Assembly: GCF_002936955.1 (NCBI RefSeq)
Contig: NZ_MPZM01000004.1
Span: 1-64,000 of the forward strand
Reading direction: 5' to 3'
Source: Oceanisphaera arctica
GTDB lineage: Bacteria > Pseudomonadota > Gammaproteobacteria > Enterobacterales > Aeromonadaceae
Length of the DNA: 64,000 nt
Below the pieces are notes generated by a model. It was not told the DNA's origin and made no database searches. It was given only the letters and a program-made list of their open reading frames with translations. Below are positions 57,188 to 64,000 of the stretch, piece after piece. The translations under genes and the position numbers were made by a program. How positions within the stretch are numbered: the stretch's first letter is position 1; each line of letters opens with the position of its first letter.

Positions 57188-57963
57188 AGTCTCGGTCCTG
57201 TTCTATCAGATTGAGGTTCTCTTTTCAGAGCCTGTTCACTTCCCTGTCACACCTGCAAATCAGACAACAGCTATGCTGATTGCCGGTGTTGAGTCGTGGT
57301 CTTGTCGTTTTGCTCCGCAACTAACGTTTGTTTCTTTATCGATGCAGGCCGAGCCTGTGCCGCCTGCCCTGTTTTCGTTTCCGTTTATTCTGCGCTGCGG
57401 TACGGCTATTAAGTTGCGTAAAAAACCGAAAAAGGTCAAGACCAAAGTTAACAAAAACACAACATCAGTCACATAACAGCCAAAACAAAAAATCAACGAA
57501 CTACCGCTACAAAGCCTGTTATTACTGGACTTAAAGGGTGAGAACCATTGGACCAAGACAAATATAAAGTAATTAAATTACGAAATTAAAATTCATAATA
57601 AATAAATTTCCCAGATATTAGTCCAAGGTTTTAATTTCAATTTTTCTTCTTATCGAATAGCGCAGGAACAGTCGCAAGCCAAGACATCACGCCAAACAAG
57701 GGCATCCGCTTCCTTTATTTTTGCGACTGCAAAAAAAAACGAGCATGACCGAGTCCAATACACAAGAAGGTGCAGACTTGTCGTTGTTTTATCATTTTCA
57801 TCAGTGGGGTTATCCACTGAAAACAGGACAACTCATCCCTTCAGATGGATGTGAGGAGTGGTGGAATGAGGGGGAGGGTCAGGCAGGAAGAGTGAGGGGA
57901 AAGACAAAGCAGCGGCGTCTGTGTGACACATCACTCCTTACACTTCCCCCTTACGACAGTTTT
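57188..57963. other. Long intergenic region upstream of aceA, AT-rich in the middle
   Basis: 776 bases without a supported gene. At 57550-57660 the base composition is strikingly AT-rich for this genome. TTGGACCAA (57549-57557) is echoed on the other strand by TTGGACTAA (57619-57627), as paired operator half-sites would be. CAGTCGCAA (57669-57677) and TTGCGACTG (57721-57729) form a 9-base inverted repeat. A G-rich repeat occupies 57851-57941. Regulation of aceA is the obvious role, but no regulator is assigned. Confidence 0.5.
57851..57941 (-). repeat. GTGAGGAGTG-armed G-rich repeat after yejK
   Basis: GTGAGGAGTG (57851-57860) pairs with CACTCCTTAC (57932-57941) at nine of ten positions, and AGGGGGAGGG and TTCCCCCTTA blocks extend it. 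It lies just past the yejK stop and resembles the repeats at 11469 and 23556. Confidence 0.55.
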
Positions 57964-58959
57964 TCAGCCTTGCTGCAGCTGAGACTTCAGGTTGGGCGGT
58001 ACGCCTTTGATGACCAGAGTATCGGTGGCGGCGTCGTACTGTATACGCTCGCCCAGCAGCTTCTGATCGAAGCTAATGGTCAGGCCTCCGCCGGAGCCGA
58101 CGTATTTGGTCAGCCCCTTGAGGGCAGATCTATCCACCGGAAACTTGTCTTCCAGCTGGTATTCCTCGCTGACAAACTGATAAAAATCCAGATCGTCATC
58201 GGTGCCCAACTCCGCCGACAGCTCGCGCAGTTCCAGCTCTTCGCCTTCTTTCAGTTGCTCGCGGCAGTATTTGCTGACCAGCGCCTTGCTCTCCTGCTTT
58301 TCTTCCTTGCTGAGCTGGCGGGATTCGCAGAACTCGTCCACCGCCTTCAGCAGACCCTGACTCTGGGCCTTGGGATCCATGCCTTCGACACAGGACAGGA
58401 AATTCAGGAAAAAGTCCGACACCTTGCGTCCGGCCCGGCCCTTGATAAAGGAAAAATAACGGTGGGAGTCGGGTCGGCTCTGCAGCTCGGTCAGATCCAG
58501 GCGGGCGGCCAGCTGCATCTTGCCCAGATCCAGGTAGCTTGCCTGACTGACTTCCAGCTTTTCGGTCACGGTGACGCTGTCCTTGTTGTCCAGCAGGGCG
58601 ATCAACAAGTAATGCGCGCCCAGCCACTGATAGCGCACAAACAGCAAGACGCCCTGCTCGCTCATGTCCAGCCGGGTCAGCTCGGCCAGCAGCCGCTCGG
58701 CCGCCTGATGGGTAAAAGCGGCAAAGCTCAGGCTCTGATCTTCGGCTCGTCGCACCAGGTCGCGAAAGCCGGAATCTTCTTCATTAAAGTAACCGAATAC
58801 CTTGCCGGCCTTGGTGTTGTAGATATGGTGCAGCTCGCCCATCAGGTGGCTAACCGCCGGGCCCGTGGCCAGCTCCTGCTCCCGGGTGGCCAGTTGGGTC
58901 TGGCCCTGCTCATCCAGAAACAGGGAGTGTACTATGATGTGTTCGATGTCCAGGCTCAT
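57964..58959 (-). CDS. yejK: Nucleoid-associated protein YejK (NdpA)
   Basis: A 331-residue cytosolic protein of the NdpA family that associates with the nucleoid; its biochemical role is unclear. Family blocks seen are IIVHSLFLDEQGQTQL, SVTVTEKLEVSQASYLDLGKMQLAARLDL, YFSFIKGRAGRKVSDFF and GGLTISFDQKLLGERI. It diverges from yejL-yejM over a 77-base gap, the conserved E. coli arrangement. Confidence 0.95.
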   Translation of the reverse strand: MSLDIEHIIVHSLFLDEQGQTQLATREQELATGPAVSHLMGELHHIYNTKAGKVFGYFNEEDSGFRDLVRRAEDQSLSFAAFTHQAAERLLAELTRLDMSEQGVLLFVRYQWLGAHYLLIALLDNKDSVTVTEKLEVSQASYLDLGKMQLAARLDLTELQSRPDSHRYFSFIKGRAGRKVSDFFLNFLSCVEGMDPKAQSQGLLKAVDEFCESRQLSKEEKQESKALVSKYCREQLKEGEELELRELSAELGTDDDLDFYQFVSEEYQLEDKFPVDRSALKGLTKYVGSGGGLTISFDQKLLGERIQYDAATDTLVIKGVPPNLKSQLQQG

Positions 58960-59036
58960 AACAGATTGCCGTAGAGTTGCCAGAAGGGGTGGGGTATTAT
59001 AGTCGTCCTGTTACCAAGTTACATGATTGAACGCCC

Positions 59037-59264
59037 ATGCCTGTTATTTCCAAGTACGATAAACAATTTGATCAACTACTGAGCGAGCTGGAAGCCGTGA
59101 TGGACAAACATCTGGCACCGGCCGATCTGCGGTTGATGGTGCTGGGTAACCTGGCCACCCATATCATCAATCATCAAATCTCCCCGGGGCAGCGCAAAGC
59201 CATTGCCGACAAGTTCGCCAAGGTATTGACATCCTCGGTCGACACCCAGAAAGGAGCTCACTAA
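59037..59264 (+). CDS. yejL: DUF1414 protein YejL
   Basis: A 75-residue helical protein (MPVISKYDKQFDQLLSELEAVMDKH, LGNLATHIINHQISPGQRKAIADKF) matching YejL in length and pattern. Function unknown. It lies 31 bases before yejM, presumably in one operon. Confidence 0.93.
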   Translation: MPVISKYDKQFDQLLSELEAVMDKHLAPADLRLMVLGNLATHIINHQISPGQRKAIADKFAKVLTSSVDTQKGAH

Positions 59265-59295
59265 GAGCCTTTTTGCTAATAGAAACCACTGAATT

Positions 59296-61152
59296 ATGCT
59301 CGAAACCGGTAATATCTATCGCGACAATGTCTCTCGCCTGATCGGCTGGGGGCACTGGCTGGTATTTTTCAATATCCTGCTCGCGCTGCTGGTTTCGAGC
59401 CGTTACCTGCTGATCGCCGGCTGGCCCGATACCCTGTTGGGTGGTGGCTACATGCTGACAAGCTGGGTCGGGCATTTCGCCTTTCTGAGCTTCTTCACCT
59501 ATCTGCTGACCCTGTTCCCGCTGACCTTTCTGTTTCCCAAAATTCGGGCGGTACAGTTCCTGGGCGCCGCCATCGCCACCGGCGCCCTGACCCTGCTGCT
59601 GGTGGACACCCAGGTATTCAGCCTGTTCAAGTTTCACCTCAACCCGACCGTCTGGCGATTACTGCTGGAACAGGCCCAGGCCGAAGAAGCCTCCGGCTGG
59701 GGCTGGCTGTTCGTGTGGGTACCTGTGCTGTTTCTGTTTGAACTCTGGCTGGCCAACTGGCTCTGGCGCTGGAGCCAGCGTCGCCGGCGTTCACTGACAT
59801 TACCGCTGGCGCTGCCGCTGCTGGCGAGCTTTTTTCTGACTCACAGCGTCCATATCTGGGCCGATGCCCTGGTGTATACTCCCATCACCGATCAGAAGGC
59901 CAACTTTCCGCTGTCTTATCCGATGACCGCTAAAAGCTTTCTGATCAAACAGGGCTGGCTGGACGAAGATCAATATCGCCAGCTATCTCGGCAGGTAGCG
60001 GAGCAGCCACAACGGCGGCTGAATTACCCGCTACGCCCGTTGTCGGTACAGGCGCCCGACACCTCGCCCAATATTCTGCTGGTGGTAGCCGACGGCCTGC
60101 GCGCCGATCAGCTTGATGCCATTACCATGCCCAATCTGAATCGTTTTGCCAGTCGTCATCTGCGTTTCGATAATCACCTGAGTGCCGGTAACCAGCCCCG
60201 TTCCGCCCTGTTCAGCCTGTTTTACAGCCTGCCGTCCCATTACCAGCGCGATGCCGAGCAGGAAGGCATCGCCCCGGTATTCATCGACGAACTGCAACGC
60301 CAGGACTATCGCTTTGGCCTCTTTGCCAGCGGTGGGCTGGATAAACCACTGTACCGGAATGCCATTTTTTCGACCTTGCGCAATCAGCCGTTCGACACCG
60401 CCGTCAATGGGGCAGAAGGTGATCGGAAAGCGGCGGCCGACTTCAGCCATTGGCTGGAACAGCAGGATAATGAACGCCCCTGGTTTTCTTTCGTCTATCT
60501 GGATGCGCTCAATGAACTGGATCTGCCCGCCGATACAAAGGGGCCTTTTCAGCCCTCGCTGCAGCAGCTGAATCCGACCCAGGCCTACCAGAACGAGCAG
60601 CGCGACGCCCTGTTCAACCGTTATCGCAACGCGGCATTCTATACCGATCGTTTGCTGGGGCAGTTACTGTCCAGGGTCAGGCAGGTCGAGGGACGCGACA
60701 CCCTGATTATCGTCACCTCCGGTCACGGCATGGAATTCAACGATAACGACAATAATACCTGGGGCTTCGGCAGCGCCTACTCGCCTTATCAGCTGCAGGT
60801 GCCACTGGTCATCGGCTGGCCCGCTCAGCGTCAGCCAGCCCGCTTCAGCCACCCGACCAGTCAACTGGATCTGATGCCGACCCTGATGCGCCAGGCGCTG
60901 GGTGTACAAAGCCCGTTGCGTAGTTACAGCACCGGTCAATCCTTGTTCAAGGCAGACGCCAATCGTTGGCGACTGGCGTCTGATGAAGATGAATATGTTA
61001 TCTACCAACAGGATGACATTACTCTGTTCAATCGTCGGGGCGACGTTCAGTTGTTGCGGGCAAGGGACTATAAAACCGAACCGGACGCCAGCCCGGAGCT
61101 GTCGCTGCTGCTGCAGGTAATGAACGATCTGAATCGTTTTCAGGGTGAGTGA
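59296..61152 (+). CDS. yejM: Inner-membrane LPS-sensing regulator YejM (PbgA/LapC)
   Basis: In E. coli, YejM senses LPS at the periplasmic face of the inner membrane and controls LpxC degradation through LapB and FtsH. It has 618 residues: five membrane helices (to about 190, DUF3413) and a periplasmic sulfatase-fold domain from about 250 (NILLVVADGLRADQLDAITMP, ...DTLIIVTSGHGMEFNDND). The fold lacks a recognisable sulfatase nucleophile next to VADGLRAD, consistent with a non-enzymatic role. A repeat-derived terminator follows. Confidence 0.95.
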   Translation: MLETGNIYRDNVSRLIGWGHWLVFFNILLALLVSSRYLLIAGWPDTLLGGGYMLTSWVGHFAFLSFFTYLLTLFPLTFLFPKIRAVQFLGAAIATGALTLLLVDTQVFSLFKFHLNPTVWRLLLEQAQAEEASGWGWLFVWVPVLFLFELWLANWLWRWSQRRRRSLTLPLALPLLASFFLTHSVHIWADALVYTPITDQKANFPLSYPMTAKSFLIKQGWLDEDQYRQLSRQVAEQPQRRLNYPLRPLSVQAPDTSPNILLVVADGLRADQLDAITMPNLNRFASRHLRFDNHLSAGNQPRSALFSLFYSLPSHYQRDAEQEGIAPVFIDELQRQDYRFGLFASGGLDKPLYRNAIFSTLRNQPFDTAVNGAEGDRKAAADFSHWLEQQDNERPWFSFVYLDALNELDLPADTKGPFQPSLQQLNPTQAYQNEQRDALFNRYRNAAFYTDRLLGQLLSRVRQVEGRDTLIIVTSGHGMEFNDNDNNTWGFGSAYSPYQLQVPLVIGWPAQRQPARFSHPTSQLDLMPTLMRQALGVQSPLRSYSTGQSLFKADANRWRLASDEDEYVIYQQDDITLFNRRGDVQLLRARDYKTEPDASPELSLLLQVMNDLNRFQGE

Positions 61153-61158
61153 TTAAAG

Positions 61159-61209
61159 CCGGGATTAGGGATTAGGGATTAGGGACTCGAATCCCTAATC
61201 CCGGTTTTT
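61159..61209 (+). terminator. Family C repeat serving as terminator of yejM
   Basis: Perfect 13-base arms CCGGGATTAGGGA (61159-61171) and TCCCTAATCCCGG (61192-61204), followed rightward by five T (61205-61209). The left part (61161-61184) is GGGATTA three times plus GGG, a canonical G-quadruplex pattern. It lies between convergent yejM and the NlpC/P60 gene. Confidence 0.8.
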
Positions 61210-61735
61210 ATCGTTCGTCGAGCAAACGACGGGCCTGCCAGTAGCGACTACGCCAGTACACATTATCCAACCGGGAAATGGTCACGCCCACGCTGGAAGA
61301 GGCATGCGCAAATTTGCCGTCGCCAACATAAACCCCGTTATGCTGGGTGCTTCCGGTACGGAAAAACACCAAATCGCCCGGCTGCAATTCCTGTTTGGCA
61401 ATAGCCCGGCCCAATGTCACCTGTTCGTAGGTACTTCTGGGCAACTCCATTCCGTATACTTCCTGATACAGGGTACGGGTAAAGGCCGAGCAATCGATAC
61501 CCTCGGTATCGACGCCACCAAAGCGATAAGGCACACCTCGCCAGCGTTGATAAACCTGGTCCAGGCTCCGGACAGATCCCTGTGCGTACCTGGGCTTCAT
61601 CGGACCGGTGCTGATACTGTAAGTCAGGGAAGAAGACGGTTTTTTTCCAGCTGTCTTTTTTCCTGACTCATATTTCGGCATGCCGCTGCAACCGGAAAGC
61701 AGCAGCAAACTGCTAAGAAGAATTACCTTTTTCAT
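61208..61735 (-). CDS. NlpC/P60-family lipoprotein (peptidoglycan endopeptidase-like)
   Basis: A 175-residue outer-membrane lipoprotein: signal with lipobox LLSGC16, a short basic linker and an NlpC/P60 cysteine peptidase domain. The catalytic cysteine is C82 (GIDCSAF), with H132 (QHNGVYVG) and H144 (FAHAS). It is closest in pattern to NlpC and MepS, which cut peptide bonds in peptidoglycan; the exact member cannot be fixed. The NlpI adaptor encoded at 42 kb regulates MepS in E. coli. Confidence 0.88.
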   Translation of the reverse strand: MKKVILLSSLLLLSGCSGMPKYESGKKTAGKKPSSSLTYSISTGPMKPRYAQGSVRSLDQVYQRWRGVPYRFGGVDTEGIDCSAFTRTLYQEVYGMELPRSTYEQVTLGRAIAKQELQPGDLVFFRTGSTQHNGVYVGDGKFAHASSSVGVTISRLDNVYWRSRYWQARRLLDER

Positions 61736-61805
61736 ATGAATAATGGCAACCAGCTATCAATTTCAAAGATACTAGTGCAGATCCCGGGGACTTGGCAAAA
61801 AAAAT

Positions 61806-62561
61806 ATGAGCAAAAACAAAGATATTTTCACCGAATTATTGATTTGTAACAGTGGCGGCGTCAGCCTGCCCGATAATGCTCGAAAATCGCTCTCTCAAGC
61901 AGAGCTCGCCCGCCTCGACAGCATCAGTCACCCGCGCCAGGCCAGGCTGTTTTTACTGGGCCGTTATCTGCTTCGCCAGCTGCTTGCCGACCGGCTGATG
62001 CTGGCGCCGAGCCGTATTCCGTTTCATATCGATGCCAAAGGCAAACCCCTGCTGGAACAGGCTGGCTGGCATTTCAATATCAGCCACAGTGGCGATACCC
62101 TGGCGCTGGCCATCGGCAATCAGGGCAGTCTGGGTATCGATATCGAAGGCCGACAGCTCTCCGCAGCACAAATAACCCGCCTGGCCCGTCGCTACTTTAA
62201 CGAGCAAGAGCAGCAATGGCTGAGCCGAAGCCAAACCTCATCGGCCGACTTTATCCGTCTGTGGACGGTCAAGGAAGCGGTGCTCAAGGCCCACGGCGGG
62301 GGCATCGCCAATAATCTGCAACGAGTGCTCTGGCAACCAGATCAGGCTTGCGCCATCCTGGATAACCTCCCCTATCGACTTTATCAGTACCCGCTGGCAC
62401 ACAGCTGGCTTACGCTCGCCATCGACGACCAGACCGGAATTATCGACGGTCAGACAGGGCAGGAGCCAACTCTACTCAGGTTGGCGGATTTGCCCTTCGA
62501 GCTTGAAATCACCGGGCCGCAACCCAATTTATGCATAACCCCTCAAATTCATAACTCCTGA
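61806..62561 (+). CDS. 4'-phosphopantetheinyl transferase (Sfp/AcpT type)
   Basis: Moves phosphopantetheine from CoA onto carrier proteins. The 251 residues have the magnesium-binding GIDIEG (D112, E114), FNISHSGD (90-97), and WTVKEAVLKAHGGG (W153, K156, E157, K161), the three motifs of the Sfp superfamily. Whether the target is ACP of fatty acid synthesis or a secondary pathway is not known. No strong ribosome site is seen at the ATG (A-rich leader). The acpH gene at 49.4 kb encodes the reverse reaction. Confidence 0.88.
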   Translation: MSKNKDIFTELLICNSGGVSLPDNARKSLSQAELARLDSISHPRQARLFLLGRYLLRQLLADRLMLAPSRIPFHIDAKGKPLLEQAGWHFNISHSGDTLALAIGNQGSLGIDIEGRQLSAAQITRLARRYFNEQEQQWLSRSQTSSADFIRLWTVKEAVLKAHGGGIANNLQRVLWQPDQACAILDNLPYRLYQYPLAHSWLTLAIDDQTGIIDGQTGQEPTLLRLADLPFELEITGPQPNLCITPQIHNS

Positions 62562-62575
62562 GTGAGACCCTGTTT

Positions 62576-63412
62576 ATGATCGTTGACATCAATGTGCAGA
62601 ATTTTCAGCAAGCGCTTATCGAAGCATCCACGAACAAAACGGTGGTGATTTATTTTCACGCCCAGGCGGTGCCCGAATGCCAGCCGATGACGCCGCTGCT
62701 GGAACGACTCATCGGGGCCGATAACAGTCATATCGATCTGGCAAAGGTCGATGTGGAAGATCCGCAGTTGCAGAGTCTGGCATCACAGCTGGGCCTGCGG
62801 GGGCTGCCGGCCATGGTCGCCTTCAAGGACGGCCAGCCGGTCGATGTGCTGGAAGGTCCCCAGGACGAGAATGGCATCAAGCAGTTTCTGCAACCCTATC
62901 AGCCCAACGAAGCCGAGCTGTTGCTGGATCAGGCCAAGCAGATGCTGGGCATGGACCCACAAGCGGCCTACGGCCTGCTGCAGCAGGCCCGTGCGCTGGA
63001 AGACACGGCGACCATACGTCTCTGTCTGGCAGAAGCGGCGCTGGCACTCAACAAGCTGGAAGAAACCAAGCAGCTGCTGGCCACCATCGGCATGGCGGAT
63101 CAGGATGGTCAGTATCAGCATATTCTGGCCCGGCTAGAGCTGGCGGAAGAAGCCGCCGACAGTCCCGAGCTGCGCGAACTGGAACAGAAGCTCGTCGCCG
63201 AACCGGACTCTCTGCAACTGAAAGAAGAGCTGGCGGTACTGTATTTTCAGTCTGGCCGTCAGGAAGAAGCCCTGCAGCTGCTGACCGAGGTACTGCAAAA
63301 AGATCTGGCGTTTGGTGAAGCCAGAAAGCACTTTCTGGACATGCTCACCACCATGGGCGCCGATCCGGTCGCCTCCCGCTACCGCCGCAAGCTGTACAGC
63401 ATGCTGTACTGA
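62576..63412 (+). CDS. CnoX/YbbN-like thioredoxin-fold chaperedoxin without CXXC
   Basis: A 278-residue cytosolic protein: N-terminal thioredoxin fold (about 1-110) followed by TPR-like helices. The position of the CXXC motif reads A-V-P-E-C (HAQAVPECQPM), so only the second cysteine remains and redox activity of the thioredoxin type is unlikely, as in E. coli CnoX. The cis-proline region (GLRGLPAMVAFKDG) is kept. CnoX protects proteins from oxidation and hands them to GroEL/DnaK. It lies 14 bases after the transferase gene, probably co-transcribed. Confidence 0.88.
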   Translation: MIVDINVQNFQQALIEASTNKTVVIYFHAQAVPECQPMTPLLERLIGADNSHIDLAKVDVEDPQLQSLASQLGLRGLPAMVAFKDGQPVDVLEGPQDENGIKQFLQPYQPNEAELLLDQAKQMLGMDPQAAYGLLQQARALEDTATIRLCLAEAALALNKLEETKQLLATIGMADQDGQYQHILARLELAEEAADSPELRELEQKLVAEPDSLQLKEELAVLYFQSGRQEEALQLLTEVLQKDLAFGEARKHFLDMLTTMGADPVASRYRRKLYSMLY

Positions 63413-63416
63413 TTTC

Positions 63417-63515
63417 AGGGAATAGGGAATAGGGATATTGTAGATTGGTGATGAGCGAAGCGAATCCCAACCTACTCCCTGCAAGCCATACCATAGCCGG
63501 GGATCTGTCCCCGGC
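63417..63515. repeat. Cluster of short palindromes after the chaperedoxin gene
   Basis: GGGAATAGGGAATAGGG (63418-63434, family C-like). Then a GATTGGTGATGAGCGAAGCGAATCCCAAC palindrome-like unit at 63444-63472, given here by positions with key ends GATTGG and CCCAAC. Then the perfect hairpin GCCGGGGA-TCTG-TCCCCGGC (63496-63515). All lie between convergent genes. Confidence 0.6.
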
Positions 63516-63572
63516 CTTGCATACAACTCCACTTACAGCTGACCGCTTATGGCTTACAGCTTCCCGAAGGGG

Positions 63573-64000
63573 TCACCAGCTGGAGCCGATCACCAAGAGC
63601 ACCAGCAGCGGGCACACAATGCGTACATACCAGGGCCAGATGCGCCAGAATACGCTGCCGGCCAGTTCGGGCGAACCCTGTACCAGCTCTTCAAACAGCT
63701 TGGCCCGTCCCCACATCCAGCCGCCCAGCACACAGAAGCCCAGACCGACCAGCGGCTGAATGTTCTGGGTCGAGAGCCGGATCACGAAGCCGAACAGGGC
63801 ACCGAAGTTCAGGCAGATAGCCACGCTGAACAACGCCAGAGCGCCGCCCAGCAGCCAGGTCATCAGCGGCCGAGAGGCCTTGAAGCGCTCCGTAGTGTAA
63901 GACACCGGCACTTCCAGCATGGAAATGGACGAGGTCAACGCCGCTATGCCCATCAACACGAAGAACACCAGAGCCATCACCAGCCCTATCGGGCCCATGG
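63573..64000 (-). CDS. Sodium-dependent transporter, NSS (SNF) family, C-terminal part
   Basis: The last ~142 residues of a polytopic membrane protein that enters from the right edge; the true start is outside the window. Membrane segments and the sequence MGIAALTSSISMLEVPVSYTTER, with its serine-rich helix 8, match bacterial NSS symporters of the tyrosine/tryptophan-transporter (TnaT/MhsT) type. The end is IWPWYVRIVCPLLVLLVIGSSW. Substrate, probably an amino acid, is not fixed by this part. Confidence 0.85.
   Translation of the reverse strand, partial: MGPIGLVMALVFFVLMGIAALTSSISMLEVPVSYTTERFKASRPLMTWLLGGALALFSVAICLNFGALFGFVIRLSTQNIQPLVGLGFCVLGGWMWGRAKLFEELVQGSPELAGSVFWRIWPWYVRIVCPLLVLLVIGSSW

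Noticed and set aside
57721-58974. A 417-codon open frame on the plus strand starting in the AT-rich region
   Set aside because: Most of it is antisense to yejK and it has no ribosome site or domain.
59296-61152. YejM as an active sulfatase or phosphoethanolamine transferase
   Set aside because: The nucleophile expected near VADGLRAD is not present, and the five-helix DUF3413 part identifies the regulatory YejM family.

Overview
The window is 64 kb of dense, GC-rich chromosomal DNA from a free-living gammaproteobacterium. The gene set points to the Aeromonadales and their relatives (Oceanimonas, Oceanisphaera or Zobellella type): a FabV-type enoyl-ACP reductase, the YejK/YejL/YejM cluster, a complete E. 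coli-like isc operon ending in iscX, yajC-secD-secF next to tgt-queA, NlpI, RodZ-PilW-RlmN, and a Pseudomonas-like 532-residue isocitrate lyase. The genus is an inference from gene content; no 16S gene lies here. No rRNA, tRNA, CRISPR array, prophage or insertion-sequence transposase was seen.

Layout. 1-7.7 kb: a broken LuxR-type regulator at the left edge, tyrS, rluF, a membrane methyltransferase overlapping a SulP anion transporter, a CigR-like secreted protein, fabV. 7.8-15.3 kb: radD helicase, dacB (PBP4), grxA, alaA, clsA, a DUF1439 protein. 15.3-22.7 kb: a PAS-GGDEF-EAL protein, purL and divergent mltF. 22.7-33.2 kb: a small basic ORF, a universal stress protein, then the leftward series rlmN-pilW-rodZ-ispG-hisS-yfgM-bamB-der, with ndk just upstream. 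33.8-41.7 kb: pepB, iscX-fdx-hscA-hscB-iscA-iscU-iscS-iscR with a near-consensus IscR site, trmJ. 42-48.7 kb: nlpI, secF-secD-yajC-tgt-queA. 48.9-57.2 kb: a CBS protein overlapping acpH, convergent with a leftward branched-chain 2-oxoacid dehydrogenase operon (E1 alpha, E1 beta, E2) that ends in a Hanks-type protein kinase, then aceA. 57.9-64 kb: yejK divergent from yejL-yejM, an NlpC/P60 lipoprotein, a phosphopantetheinyl transferase, a CnoX-like chaperedoxin and the end of an NSS transporter.

Most genes are ordinary housekeeping. The unusual material is mainly non-coding: three families of dispersed palindromic elements placed between and within operons. (A) Hairpin elements with a conserved core around CATCCCTGG and GGTCGGCT, each held inside its own inverted-repeat arms, including a ~470 bp compound structure at 33.3-33.8 kb. 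(B) A ~66 bp element ending in CCCTCCCC/GGGGAGGG, one copy of which sits between 21 bp direct repeats. (C) GGGATTA-type G-rich repeats that can form G-quadruplexes, one of which supplies the last codons and stop of queA. Protein-level points of interest are the kinase gene at the end of the branched-chain dehydrogenase operon, an EAL domain with key residues replaced, a 50-residue cationic ORF with a strong ribosome site, and terminators placed immediately before the ribosome sites of der and pepB.
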